This document shows positions 17,587-25,321 of a stretch of DNA of 64,000 bases, one piece after another. Location: NCBI RefSeq assembly GCF_052113705.1, contig NZ_JBGQOG010000018.1, positions 1 through 64,000 of the forward strand. The letters are read 5' to 3'. Both the position numbers and the translations under genes were made by a program. The notes under the pieces were generated by a model, which was given only the letters and a program-made list of their open reading frames with translations, was not told the DNA's origin and searched no databases. The DNA comes from JBGQOG01 sp052113705 (lineage in GTDB: Bacteria; Pseudomonadota; Alphaproteobacteria; Rhodobacterales; Rhodobacteraceae). Numbering within the stretch: the first letter of the stretch is position 1; every line of letters begins with the position of its first letter.

Positions 17587-18804
17587 ATGACCGACTGGAT
17601 AGCGACCCGTGCCGAGGGCGAAAACCGGCTTGCAGGCTTTGTGCCGCGTATGGGGCGGGGCTATGCGGGCGGTCGCAACGCAGATCACGGGCAGGGCGCA
17701 CATACAGCCGTGTCAGTCTTGTCGCCCTATATCCGTCGCAGGCTTGTGCTGGAATCTGATGCAGTGGCGCAGGCGCTCGCGGCGCACGGTCCAAAGGATG
17801 CCGAGAAGTTCGTGCAAGAGGTCATCTGGCGCGGCTATTTCAAAGGCTGGCTGGAATGTCGCCCGCAGGTCTGGGCCAGCTATGTGACGGGACTGCGGGC
17901 CGATCTTGCCATGTTGGACCGCGACCGCCGTCTGACCCGCGATGTCGCGCGGGCGATGGACGGCCAGACCGGCCTTGCGTGTTTTGATGCTTGGGCCGAG
18001 GAACTGCTGGCGACAGGCTATCTGCACAACCACGCCCGGATGTGGTTTGCCTCGATCTGGATTTTTACGCTGGGCTTGCCGTGGCGGCTGGGGGCGGATT
18101 TCTTTTATCGTCACCTTCTGGATGGCGATGCGGCGTCAAACACGCTGAGCTGGCGCTGGGTTGCCGGGCTGCATACCCGCGGCAAGCCCTATCCCGCCGA
18201 GGCTGCCAATATCGAAACCTTTACCGCAGGTCGGTTCAACCCGCACGCGGCTGATCTGGCAAAGGTGACACAAGGGCTGGAGGCGACCGAGCCTGACGGC
18301 CTGCCGCCGGTTCTGCCGCTGCGTCCCCGCACACCGCCGCAGCCCGGTGGGCCGACAGCCTTGCTGATCACGGATGAGGATTGCCGGATCGAGGATTTCG
18401 GCCGTGCCGATCTTGATCTCCGCACGGCGGCCACGTTGACCACCAGCCATCTTCGCTCGCCTTTGCCGGTCGCTGCTTGCGTATCCCAGTTTGAGGTGGC
18501 GGCGCTGGCCGATGCGGCGGCGCGTGCCGGAGTTACACCGGAAAAGTTGTGCGCAGGGTCTCCCGACGACCTTGCCAAATGGGCGGCATCGGCGGGGGCC
18601 ACACAGATCGCCACGGCCTATGTCACCCGCGGCCCATTGCGCGATTGGCTGGACGCGGCCGCACCCGCTCTGGCCGCGCGCGGCATCCGTTTATGTGAAT
18701 GGCAGCGCGACTGGGACCGCGCGATCTGGCCGCATGCGACCGCCGGGTTCTTTAAGGTAAAAAAGCAAATCCCACAGCTTTTGGAGCAATTGGTGGCAAA
18801 GTGA
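17587..18804 (+). CDS. Photolyase/cryptochrome-like flavoprotein with domains in unusual order
   Basis: 405 residues. The first 240 are the helical FAD-binding domain of photolyases: LSPYIRRRLV, FVQEVIWRGYFKGWLE, YLHNHARMWFASIWIF, LLDGDAASNTLSWRWVAG, then IETFTAGRFNP. The usual N-terminal alpha/beta antenna domain is absent. Instead about 130 C-terminal residues show alternating strands and helices (LLITDEDCRIEDF, GATQIATAYVTRGPLRDWL, GIRLCEWQRDWDRAIWP, GFFKVKKQIP) that resemble that domain. This suggests a permuted arrangement, by inference only. Repair or light sensing cannot be decided. Third gene of the DCC-ABC1 operon, 52 bases after the kinase. Confidence 0.8.
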   Translation: MTDWIATRAEGENRLAGFVPRMGRGYAGGRNADHGQGAHTAVSVLSPYIRRRLVLESDAVAQALAAHGPKDAEKFVQEVIWRGYFKGWLECRPQVWASYVTGLRADLAMLDRDRRLTRDVARAMDGQTGLACFDAWAEELLATGYLHNHARMWFASIWIFTLGLPWRLGADFFYRHLLDGDAASNTLSWRWVAGLHTRGKPYPAEAANIETFTAGRFNPHAADLAKVTQGLEATEPDGLPPVLPLRPRTPPQPGGPTALLITDEDCRIEDFGRADLDLRTAATLTTSHLRSPLPVAACVSQFEVAALADAAARAGVTPEKLCAGSPDDLAKWAASAGATQIATAYVTRGPLRDWLDAAAPALAARGIRLCEWQRDWDRAIWPHATAGFFKVKKQIPQLLEQLVAK

Positions 18805-19332
18805 TGTCCGCTGCCAAACCCGCCTGATTACCCGTCGCGGCAAACTGTCCAGACCCGTTACATTCCGGCGCGGTCTTCCCACATCTGGACGAACCAAGGT
18901 GGACCACATGCGCTTTGTGAATTTGCGCAGGCTGGCGCTGGTTGTCGCCCTGTCTTGTCCCACATTTACCTAGGCCGAGGGCACAATGATTGGATTTCCT
19001 GTATCCATTATGCGCTCCGCTAAAAAGTTGATGCGCTGTCAGAAATGCTGCGGAGTGTATGAATGTCAGAAATGTGAAAGCTGCACTGCGGTATTGGTCG
19101 ATTGGGTAAATGACCGCATAGGGCCCGGAGCGGCGGCGCTCCCGGCTTAAGCCCAGCAGCCACCACGCAGCAGCGCCGCAAGGCGGCTTTGAGCCCAAAT
19201 TGACCGTGGGTCGTCAGGTCAAATTGGCAATTGCAGTGAGGCGAGCCCCGTCACGCCCCCCTTGCGACCGGCGATCTTGGCGTGGCGGAGGCCCTCGTCG
19301 GCGCGCGTTTTCAGACTTGCGGTCGAAGCACT
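18805..19332. other. Gene-free stretch: possible signal-peptide relic and repeat fragment
   Basis: At 18908 an ATG opens MRFVNLRRLALVVALSCPT and stops at TAG 18971-18973, where a signal-peptide cleavage site (AEG) would follow; this looks like a nonsense-broken secreted protein, but little beyond it is convincing. 19165-19205 carries a fragment of the dispersed repeat (GCGCCGCAAGGCGGCTTTGA and GCCCAAATTGACC). Nothing else is seen. Confidence 0.4.
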
Positions 19333-20583
19333 TCACGTCTGAAACTCTAGCACCTTGGCAGGAGCTTTGCTGGTGTTTGTGCAACGCGGTGCGGAGGGCG
19401 AAACGGCGTTCTGACAGATCTTCTCGGGGATGCCCCGACGATCCCACACCTGGTCCATCCACACAACGTTCTGGTGAGCGCCATCTGTGCAATGCGTGGC
19501 TTCCTGCGCTGATAGGCTCAGTTGAGATGTGTCATGATGCGCGGTGATCTTCAGCTGCACTCCCGGCTCCGCAGGGATCGGCCGGTCCAGCAGGAAGGCC
19601 GTCCTTCCCCAATGACCCTCTGGGTCCAGGCCATTCGTCAGCTGAATGCCGGATGCAAGGTCCATTTCGAAATACACGAAAACGGCGTGGATGGTGCCGG
19701 TGCCGGTACAGTCGAGAGTCTCGGTCACGTGGCCAGAGTCCATCTTCGGTCTGGTGAAATCAAACTCGAACAGATCTTTCGCAGGCCCCAGCGGCCGCAG
19801 ACCACAGGTCGCGAAGTCATTCGGCGTGATCCGCGCAACGGTCGCAAAGTGGTGAAACGCCGACAGATCAAAGCCCTCTGCCTGATGCGGACGCCAGAGA
19901 TTCAGAAGCTTGTCGCTTTCCACCAACTGAGCCTTCAATTTACCGCGTTCAGGAATTGCACGCGCATCGGGCTTCGCCAACTTTTGCATGGCATGTTCGA
20001 GCGTGGCGAGCGCTCCTTCTCCGAGCAGCACGGTATCGACGATTTCAGAGATCACGACATCCGCCGGTTCCGGAAGATCCACGCCGACGACAAGGTTTTG
20101 CGACATCTTTGGGATGACTGTTATACGATCCGCGAGCCCGTTCGCTTCGATGACCCGCACCGCAGCCTGTGCGATCAGGGGCTGTTGCTCGCAGGTATAG
20201 ACGTGTTTCGCACCGGCGCGTATCGCCAGCATTGCCGTCAAGCCAGCGCCGCACCCAATGTCGAGGACGACATCACCCGGCCTTACTTTCGCGGCAATGG
20301 CATCGGCATAGGCTCGATTGCGAAGCTTGTCCGCGAGCATGGGAAAATGCCAACGGGGAACGAAAATCTGGTAGAGCCGCTCCAGCAATATCTGCGCTTC
20401 GTGGTGATGGGGGTCCTTGGCCAAGGCCGCCAAGAGGAGCTGCGACGTTCGCAGCCCGCCATCTGTCAGCGGCTCGCGTTTGGCAAGGTGGACAAGGTGG
20501 TCCGCGTCTTGTGCCTCCTGATAATCAAGCTTTTGATGAATTTGATCATCTTCGTCAAAGGTCAGCGCGAGGTCTTTTGCCAT
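19333..20583 (-). CDS. PRMT7-like protein arginine methyltransferase
   Basis: 416 residues. Motif I VVLDIGCGAGLTAMLAIRAG (about 105-124) and the post-I acid in YTCEQ form a class I SAM site. The double-E loop is SEIVDTVLLGEG, with E180 and E189 nine residues apart as in PRMTs. The preceding WHFPMLADKLRNRAY matches the PRMT7 N-terminal helix. GHW at 323-325 followed by GRTAFLL takes the place of the THW loop. A beta-barrel-like C-terminal half is present to about residue 360; the last 50 residues look unrelated. Bacterial PRMT7-type enzymes are sparse, and the target is unknown. The gene stands alone inside the island. Confidence 0.82.
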   Translation of the reverse strand: MAKDLALTFDEDDQIHQKLDYQEAQDADHLVHLAKREPLTDGGLRTSQLLLAALAKDPHHHEAQILLERLYQIFVPRWHFPMLADKLRNRAYADAIAAKVRPGDVVLDIGCGAGLTAMLAIRAGAKHVYTCEQQPLIAQAAVRVIEANGLADRITVIPKMSQNLVVGVDLPEPADVVISEIVDTVLLGEGALATLEHAMQKLAKPDARAIPERGKLKAQLVESDKLLNLWRPHQAEGFDLSAFHHFATVARITPNDFATCGLRPLGPAKDLFEFDFTRPKMDSGHVTETLDCTGTGTIHAVFVYFEMDLASGIQLTNGLDPEGHWGRTAFLLDRPIPAEPGVQLKITAHHDTSQLSLSAQEATHCTDGAHQNVVWMDQVWDRRGIPEKICQNAVSPSAPRCTNTSKAPAKVLEFQT

Positions 20584-21035
20584 CTTCAGTCGCCCTCATT
20601 CTAAGGAAACACTACCGTTGGCATATCCGCATCAAGGATAATAAACCGTTACTGACGCTTCCGGCAGCGCCATTCCCTGCCCACGGCCTCACACGACATG
20701 AATAACAAAGCGACTGGGTGAGCGTTCGGGGTCCGCTTCTGCCCGCGCCGGGGGCGGCAAAACGAGCACCGGTGAATCTCCTCTCTCCGCCCAACGCGCC
20801 AATAGTCTTGCTATCGCAGCGGAGACCGAGCTCACGGCGAACGGCAGAAAGGTCCGCACACCGACGTTCCAGCATTCCAAAATGCTGCGACATGCACGAA
20901 TGGCCGGTTCGACGGGCCGCGCCGCGGCATGACCGCTTCGAGCCCTTTTGACCGTGATCCAACATGCGGATACAAGGGATCAATGAAAGTGCGTTCGACG
21001 GGCGGCAGGGGGTTGGCCTGTCGATAGGAGTGTGA
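20584..21035. repeat. Gene-free stretch with a partial dispersed repeat (20900-20960)
   Basis: No gene is supported. 20900-20960 (GGTTCGACGGGCCGCGCCGC, GCATGACCGCTTCGAGCCC) matches the right-hand part of the inverted repeat copy at 21515-21694 (GCATGACGGCTTCGAGCCC). The promoter of the PRMT-like gene should lie just after 20583; none is obvious. Confidence 0.5.
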
Positions 21036-21446
21036 ATGGACGACAATCCGACCACTGGACAATGCCTTTGTGGCGCTGTGAAATTCCGCATATCGGGAGA
21101 GTTCGATAGCTTTTTCCTGTGCCACTGCTCCCGCTGCCGCAAGGACAGCGGTTCGGCCCATTCGGCAAACCTGTTTTCGTCCACGGCCACAATTACCTGG
21201 GTTTCAGGCGAGGAAAACATCAAGACGTTCAGGCTCTCCGGATCACGCCACGTAAAGAGCTTTTGCTCCGACTGCGGGTCCGCGCTGCCGGTTTCCCAGC
21301 CGGATGTTGGTTTGCTTGTCGTGCCCGCAGGATCGCTTGACAGTCAGATCGACATACGACCCAAGGCGCATATCTGCTGTTCCAGTCGCGCGAACTGGGA
21401 CAGGGATCTTGCCTCCATCGAAAGGATAGAAGGGCTTCCCGGCTGA
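21036..21446 (+). CDS. GFA-family (Mss4-like) zinc protein
   Basis: 136 residues, GGAG 8 bases before the ATG. The zinc-binding cysteine pattern of GFA proteins is complete: TGQCLCGAVKF, FFLCHCSRCRKDSG, FCSDCGSALPV. The family is named for glutathione-dependent formaldehyde-activating enzyme, but that activity is doubtful for most members and the reaction is unknown. Single gene, with no formaldehyde-oxidation genes nearby. Confidence 0.88.
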   Translation: MDDNPTTGQCLCGAVKFRISGEFDSFFLCHCSRCRKDSGSAHSANLFSSTATITWVSGEENIKTFRLSGSRHVKSFCSDCGSALPVSQPDVGLLVVPAGSLDSQIDIRPKAHICCSSRANWDRDLASIERIEGLPG

Positions 21447-21514
21447 CTGGGTCGAGCCCCTGATGCATCTCGGACAGCATCCAGACGTCAAGGACGCGCC
21501 CGGCGGCTCCGCCC

Positions 21515-21694
21515 GCATCAGCAAATTCGTCCCCGGTCTTTGCTACGCCAGGCCATGAGCGGCCGCTTCGGGAAAGCCGCACCGCAGCGTAAGAACACTC
21601 TCGACCGGCGGCTGGGGGCCGATCAGGTCGATACGACGGCGCTGGCCTCAAGAAGTGCTCGCCGCGCTGCTGCATGACGGCTTCGAGCCCATAG
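21515..21694 (-). repeat. Dispersed repeat, longest copy (inverted)
   Basis: This copy joins both halves of the repeat: the part matching 13655-13755 and 14590-14700 in reverse (ATTCGTCCCCGG, GAGCGGCCGCTTCGGGAAAG, CCGCACCGCAGCGT, CTCTCGACCG) followed by the part matching 4150-4272 (GATCAGGTCGATACGACGGC). It gives a unit of about 170-180 bases and shows that the other copies are fragments. Confidence 0.65.
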
Positions 21695-21703
21695 TTCACT
21701 TTC

Positions 21704-22027
21704 TCATTGATCTTGTTCAGTGCCGCAAGTGTCGTTCTCCCAGCGCCTGAACAATGCGCCGTCAAGAACATCCAGTTTTCCCAAGGGCACTGTTGAATAC
21801 TCAAATTCAATGTCGAGTACATCGAGCGCAAAATTCAAACCGGAGTCAAAATTCACCGCTACGACTTCGGCCCTTTCACGTGTAAATTCAGATGGTTCTT
21901 GGTCCAGATAGTATCTGAATGTTGCCTTTCTGCCGTCCATTTTGAGGACTATCATCCTCATTTCGGTAGAGATTTCTCCGCTCAGGCACTTGCAGGCCCA
22001 CATAAATATTTCGTCGTCTAAGGGCAT
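21704..22027 (-). CDS. Small acidic protein, immunity-like size and pattern
   Basis: 107 residues (MPLDDEIFMWACKCLSGEIS...), soluble and acidic, AT-richer than its neighbours. The order of an N-terminal helix with a conserved GEI turn, strand MRMIVLKMDG, ATFRYYLDQEPSEF, and a C-terminal LDVLDGALFRRWE recalls small proteins annotated as colicin/CDI-type immunity proteins; that is memory, not a search. No toxin gene is adjacent. It sits between a repeat copy and the right attachment site. Confidence 0.55.
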   Translation of the reverse strand: MPLDDEIFMWACKCLSGEISTEMRMIVLKMDGRKATFRYYLDQEPSEFTRERAEVVAVNFDSGLNFALDVLDIEFEYSTVPLGKLDVLDGALFRRWENDTCGTEQDQ

Positions 22028-22441
22028 TTCAAACCAATCCTCACGCTATACGAAAGAAAAGTCGCCTATTCTCTATGGCGCGACAATAGGCGGCAGGTTC
22101 GACCGCTCGGCAGACCTTGGTGCGGAGCGCCCCGAAAGATTGACCTCCGCCTTTCATGCACAGTACTGGCGCGGTGCTGCGACTGGCACGACCGGCCGCA
22201 AATGGTTGCGTTCGACTTTCCGATCTTGAGCATTGTGCGTGGGACGGTGATGGGCGGCGCGCTCAACGCATACTTCGGTCTTCGGTGGGGCCGTGGGATC
22301 CAGTGCGGCTGGCGCCTAACGTCGTCGCACGATGAAAGCAGAGGTTCCCAAATTCCATCTTTGGTCTCATCCATGAGATCCATATCCCTGCGCGTGGCGG
22401 AAACCCTTAGTTTATATATTTCAAGGAATTATAAGGAATTC
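22028..22441. other. Right-end intergenic region of the island
   Basis: No gene is supported. 22075-22190 contains GGCGGCAGGTTCGACCGCTC and TTTCATGC-like stretches that may be a decayed repeat copy. The last 60 bases before the attachment repeat are strongly AT-rich (about 22400-22440), as is common beside element ends. Confidence 0.4.
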
Positions 22442-22507
22442 CGTCTCGTTTACACCGAGAATGACGGCGGTTCGAATCCGTCACGACCCGCCATTTTTCA
22501 ATACCTT
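22442..22507 (+). repeat. Right attachment-site repeat (attR), partial tRNA-Val 3' half
   Basis: Copy of 1130-1195 with 63 of 66 bases the same (differences at the base after GAATG, one T-loop-adjacent C/T, and A/G at the discriminator). It holds the anticodon arm, T arm and acceptor 3' strand but no 5' half, so it cannot be a functional tRNA. It marks the far end of the island or a junction between two elements. Confidence 0.85.
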
Positions 22508-22513
22508 GAATCA

Positions 22514-22580
22514 TTAGTGTGCCTGCGGGCTCTCAATCCACACTGTCCGGATCCCAATTTCCGGGAGCAGTAGCCACTTT
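22514..22580 (-). pseudogene. C-terminal tail of a second, related integrase
   Basis: Directly after the right repeat the minus strand reads LLLPEIGIRTVWIESPQAH then TAA (22516-22514). The integrase beside the left repeat ends LLLIRETGNRPAWIGNPEA... at the same distance from its repeat, and the DNA is also visibly similar over about 70 bases. Only this tail is recognisable. It implies that another element of the same family occupied the site. Confidence 0.65.
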
Positions 22581-22913
22581 CCTGCGTTCGCGGCTGACGT
22601 TGCGGCGTTTCATGGGCGTCGCTTTCCTCACTACACTGACCCTCCCGATCAGCACGCGACGCCCGGACCCACCAAAGCCGCCCGACGTACACTGTCTCCC
22701 AGCACGCCCGCCAGCAAAATCGCACCCCTCCGCCGCCACGGCATATTCCGAGGATGCGGACCGGAAACAGGACTGCCTGCCGGTTGCAGCATTGCCAATG
22801 GAAATCGGTCACCGATGATGAAATCGATTTGTTGGAGCAAGATCGGTTTTATGTCTTTACATCGCTTTTCATGGCGGCCACTGTCGGCGGCACCCAACAC
22901 GGACAGGGCAGCC
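22581..22913. other. Intergenic region before the GntR gene
   Basis: Probably decayed element sequence followed by the promoter region of the catabolic operon. A minus-strand frame at 22533-22739 has no motif. No clear promoter or operator could be chosen. Confidence 0.35.
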
Positions 22914-23609
22914 ATGGAACTCAACGGAAAATCAGCGGGCAAACCCACGATTGCGGGGCAGATCGAGGCGCGGCTGCGGCGCGATATTCTGCACGGCACC
23001 TTGGCCCCCGGCGCAAAGCTCAATCTCGACAGGCTGCGGGCGGCGATGGATGTGGGGCTTTCGCCGCTGCGCGAGGCCGTCACCCGGCTGGTGACCGAAG
23101 GGTTGCTCGAGGTTGAAACGCAGCGCGGCTATTCCGTCGCCCCGATCTCGATTGCCAATCTTGACGAGGTCTGCGCCCTGCGGCTGGAGTTGGAGCCCTA
23201 TGCGCTGCGCAAATCCATTGAAAACGGCAACCTCGTCTGGGAATCTGAGGTCATGGGCGCGCTGCACCGGCTGAACAAGACCGAGCGGATTCCCGGCGAT
23301 GCCGCCAGCCTTGCCGCCTGGGAGGCCGCGAACAACGCCTTTCATCTGACATTGGTCGCGCGCTGCGACATGCCGCTGCTGCTCAAGATGTACAAATCAC
23401 TCGTCAGCATGAATGACCGCTACCGGCATCTCTATTTGCAGGCGGTGGCGGCCCAGCGCGATGTGATCGCGGAGCATACCGCGATTGCCCAGGCCGCGGT
23501 CGAGCGGCGTGCCGAGGATGCCGCCGCCTTGCTGGCCGCACATATCCAGGCCTCAACGAACAACCTGCGGCCGCTGATCGCCGCCGAGCTTCCGGCGGTG
23601 CCGCTGTGA
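22914..23609 (+). CDS. GntR-family regulator (FadR/VanR subgroup)
   Basis: 231 residues from ATG 22914 (MELNGKSAGKPTIAGQIEARL); the frame is open back to 22815 but adds an unlikely tail. The winged HTH is RRDILHGTLAPGAKLNLDRL, then GLSPLREAVTRLVTEGLLEV. The FCD effector domain starts near residue 85 (LRLELEPYALRKSI) and keeps metal-binding-type histidines in FHLTLVARCDMP and EHTAIAQAAVERR. It overlaps the next gene by 4 bases, so it is the first gene of, and the likely repressor of, the aromatic-degradation operon. Confidence 0.9.
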   Translation: MELNGKSAGKPTIAGQIEARLRRDILHGTLAPGAKLNLDRLRAAMDVGLSPLREAVTRLVTEGLLEVETQRGYSVAPISIANLDEVCALRLELEPYALRKSIENGNLVWESEVMGALHRLNKTERIPGDAASLAAWEAANNAFHLTLVARCDMPLLLKMYKSLVSMNDRYRHLYLQAVAAQRDVIAEHTAIAQAAVERRAEDAAALLAAHIQASTNNLRPLIAAELPAVPL

Positions 23610-24424
23610 AACGCGCGCTCGGATTGGGACATTTCACCTTTCTGGATCTGCCCCCGGTTGAACTGGTTCGGCTGGCGCGCCAGTCAGGCTTTGACTTCGT
23701 CGGGCTGCGCTTTCATCCGGTCGCGCCGGGGGGGCTCCATTGGTTGCCCGATGCGGCGGGCCTACGCGAACTGGCCCGCGTCCTGCAGGGCGAGGGGGTC
23801 AGGCTTTACGACATCGAAACGATTGTCATTGATGCGGCGTTGCGGCCCGGGGACCTTGTTCCGGCGATGGAGGCTGCCGCCGCATTGGGCGGCAAGCGCG
23901 TCAATGTCTGTGCGGATGTGTTTCCGGGTCTTTCCGAGACCTTTGCCGACATCGCCGCGCGGGCCGCGGACTGCGGGCTGGCGCTGGATCTGGAATGCAT
24001 GGCCTGGCGCGGGATCAACACGCCGCGCGCCTGTCTCGATCTGATCACCGCGTCGGGCGCGCCGAACGCCGCCTATCTGCTCGATGCGCTGCACCATACG
24101 CGCTGTGGCGGCACGCCGGGGGACATCGCAGGGATGCTGCGCGGACAGGTGGTTTCGGCGCAACTCTGCGATGCGCCGGCCGTTGCCCCATCGGGCGAGG
24201 GCGCCCTGCTGGCCGAGGCGCGCGGCGGGCGGCTGCTGCCCGGCGACGGCGGGCTGGACCTTGCGGGGATCCTCGCGGCATTGCCCGGGGAAACGATTGT
24301 TTCCGTTGAACTGCCCTCGGCCCAGGACACCCGGCCGCCGCCCGAACGCGCCCGCGCCATCTTTGCGGCGACCTCCGCGCTGATCGCGGCGGGCGCCGCA
24401 ACACCGACGGAGGATTTTCAATGA
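23606..24424 (+). CDS. Sugar-phosphate isomerase/epimerase-like TIM-barrel protein
   Basis: 272 residues of the xylose-isomerase-like TIM-barrel type (AP_endonuc_2 fold). Patches are GHFTFLDLPPVELVRLARQS, GLALDLECMAWRG with the metal-ligand-type Glu, AYLLDALHHTRCGG, and LPGDGGLDLAGILAALPG leading to TIVSVELPS. ATGA overlaps join it to GntR before and the dioxygenase after, so it belongs to the pathway, perhaps as an isomerase, lyase or dehydratase. The exact reaction is unknown. Confidence 0.82.
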   Translation: MKRALGLGHFTFLDLPPVELVRLARQSGFDFVGLRFHPVAPGGLHWLPDAAGLRELARVLQGEGVRLYDIETIVIDAALRPGDLVPAMEAAAALGGKRVNVCADVFPGLSETFADIAARAADCGLALDLECMAWRGINTPRACLDLITASGAPNAAYLLDALHHTRCGGTPGDIAGMLRGQVVSAQLCDAPAVAPSGEGALLAEARGGRLLPGDGGLDLAGILAALPGETIVSVELPSAQDTRPPPERARAIFAATSALIAAGAATPTEDFQ

Positions 24425-25314
24425 CCATCATTCACAACCAGCAAGAGGTGACACCCGCTGTCCTGAAGGTCATGGAGCAGACCAGCGACCCGCGCCTGCG
24501 CGAGATCATGCTGAGCCTGATCACGCATCTGCATGGCTTCATCCGTGACGTGCGGCTGACCGAGACCGAATTCCAGCAAGCGACGCGGATCCTCAACACC
24601 ATGGGTCAGCAGAGCAATGACAAGCACAATGAATTCGTGCTCATGGCGGGATCGCTGGGCGTCTCCTCGCTGGTCTGTCTGCTCAACAACGGCGACAAGG
24701 GCACGACCGAGACCACGCAATCGCTGCTCGGTCCGTTCTGGCGCCTGCACCACCCCCTGACCGAGAACGGCGGCTCGATCCTGCGCTCGGACACGCCGGG
24801 GCCCCGGCTTTATGGCACGTTTTCCTTCGTTGATCCGGCGGGCATGCCGATCGAGGGGCTGGAGGTGGACATCTGGCATGCCTCGCCCGTCGGGCTTTAT
24901 GAGAACCAGGACGAGAGCCAGGCCGCCTTCAATCTGCGCGGCAAGTTCATCACAGGGGCGGACGGCATCGTGCGCTTCAAATCGGTCAAGCCCGTCGGCT
25001 ATCCGATCCCGACGCATACGACGGTCGGCAGGCTGCTGGACGCGCAGAACCGCCACCCGTACCGCCCGGCGCATGTCCATGTCCTTGCCCACAAGCCGGG
25101 GTTCAAGACGCTGATCAACCAGACCTATGTCGATGAGACCGATTACCTCACCTCGGATGTCCAGTTCGGGGTGACCGAGGCGCTGATCGGCACGCTTGAA
25201 CGGCACGAGGGGCCGCATCCGCAAGATGGCGATGTCGGCGAATGGTTCATGCTCGAACACAGGCTGACGCTGGAACCGGGCGTCTCCACACTTCCCATTC
25301 CCCCGATCAAGTGA
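24421..25314 (+). CDS. Intradiol ring-cleavage dioxygenase, hydroxyquinol/catechol 1,2-dioxygenase type
   Basis: 297 residues with the N-terminal helical dimerisation domain (about 12-95) of catechol and hydroxyquinol 1,2-dioxygenases, then the beta-sandwich core. The four iron(III) ligands are visible as Tyr160 (VGLYENQD), Tyr194 (VGYPIP), and His218 and His220 (RPAHVHV). LLGPFWR and the overall shape fit hydroxyquinol enzymes best, which make maleylacetate-type products from trihydroxybenzenes. Cytoplasmic. Overlaps the isomerase-like gene by 4 bases; the hydratase gene starts 7 bases later. Confidence 0.9.
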   Translation: MTIIHNQQEVTPAVLKVMEQTSDPRLREIMLSLITHLHGFIRDVRLTETEFQQATRILNTMGQQSNDKHNEFVLMAGSLGVSSLVCLLNNGDKGTTETTQSLLGPFWRLHHPLTENGGSILRSDTPGPRLYGTFSFVDPAGMPIEGLEVDIWHASPVGLYENQDESQAAFNLRGKFITGADGIVRFKSVKPVGYPIPTHTTVGRLLDAQNRHPYRPAHVHVLAHKPGFKTLINQTYVDETDYLTSDVQFGVTEALIGTLERHEGPHPQDGDVGEWFMLEHRLTLEPGVSTLPIPPIK

Positions 25315-25321
25315 GCAGCAG

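Noticed and set aside
18908..19150. Signal-peptide-like frame with an in-frame TAG (18971) and downstream cysteine-rich reading
   Set aside because: Only the first 21 codons look like a secreted protein; the rest has no family match, so I did not call a gene and only noted a possible relic.
22442..22497. Possible second tRNA gene
   Set aside because: Only the 3' half is present; acceptor 5' strand and D arm are missing, so it is an attachment-site duplicate.
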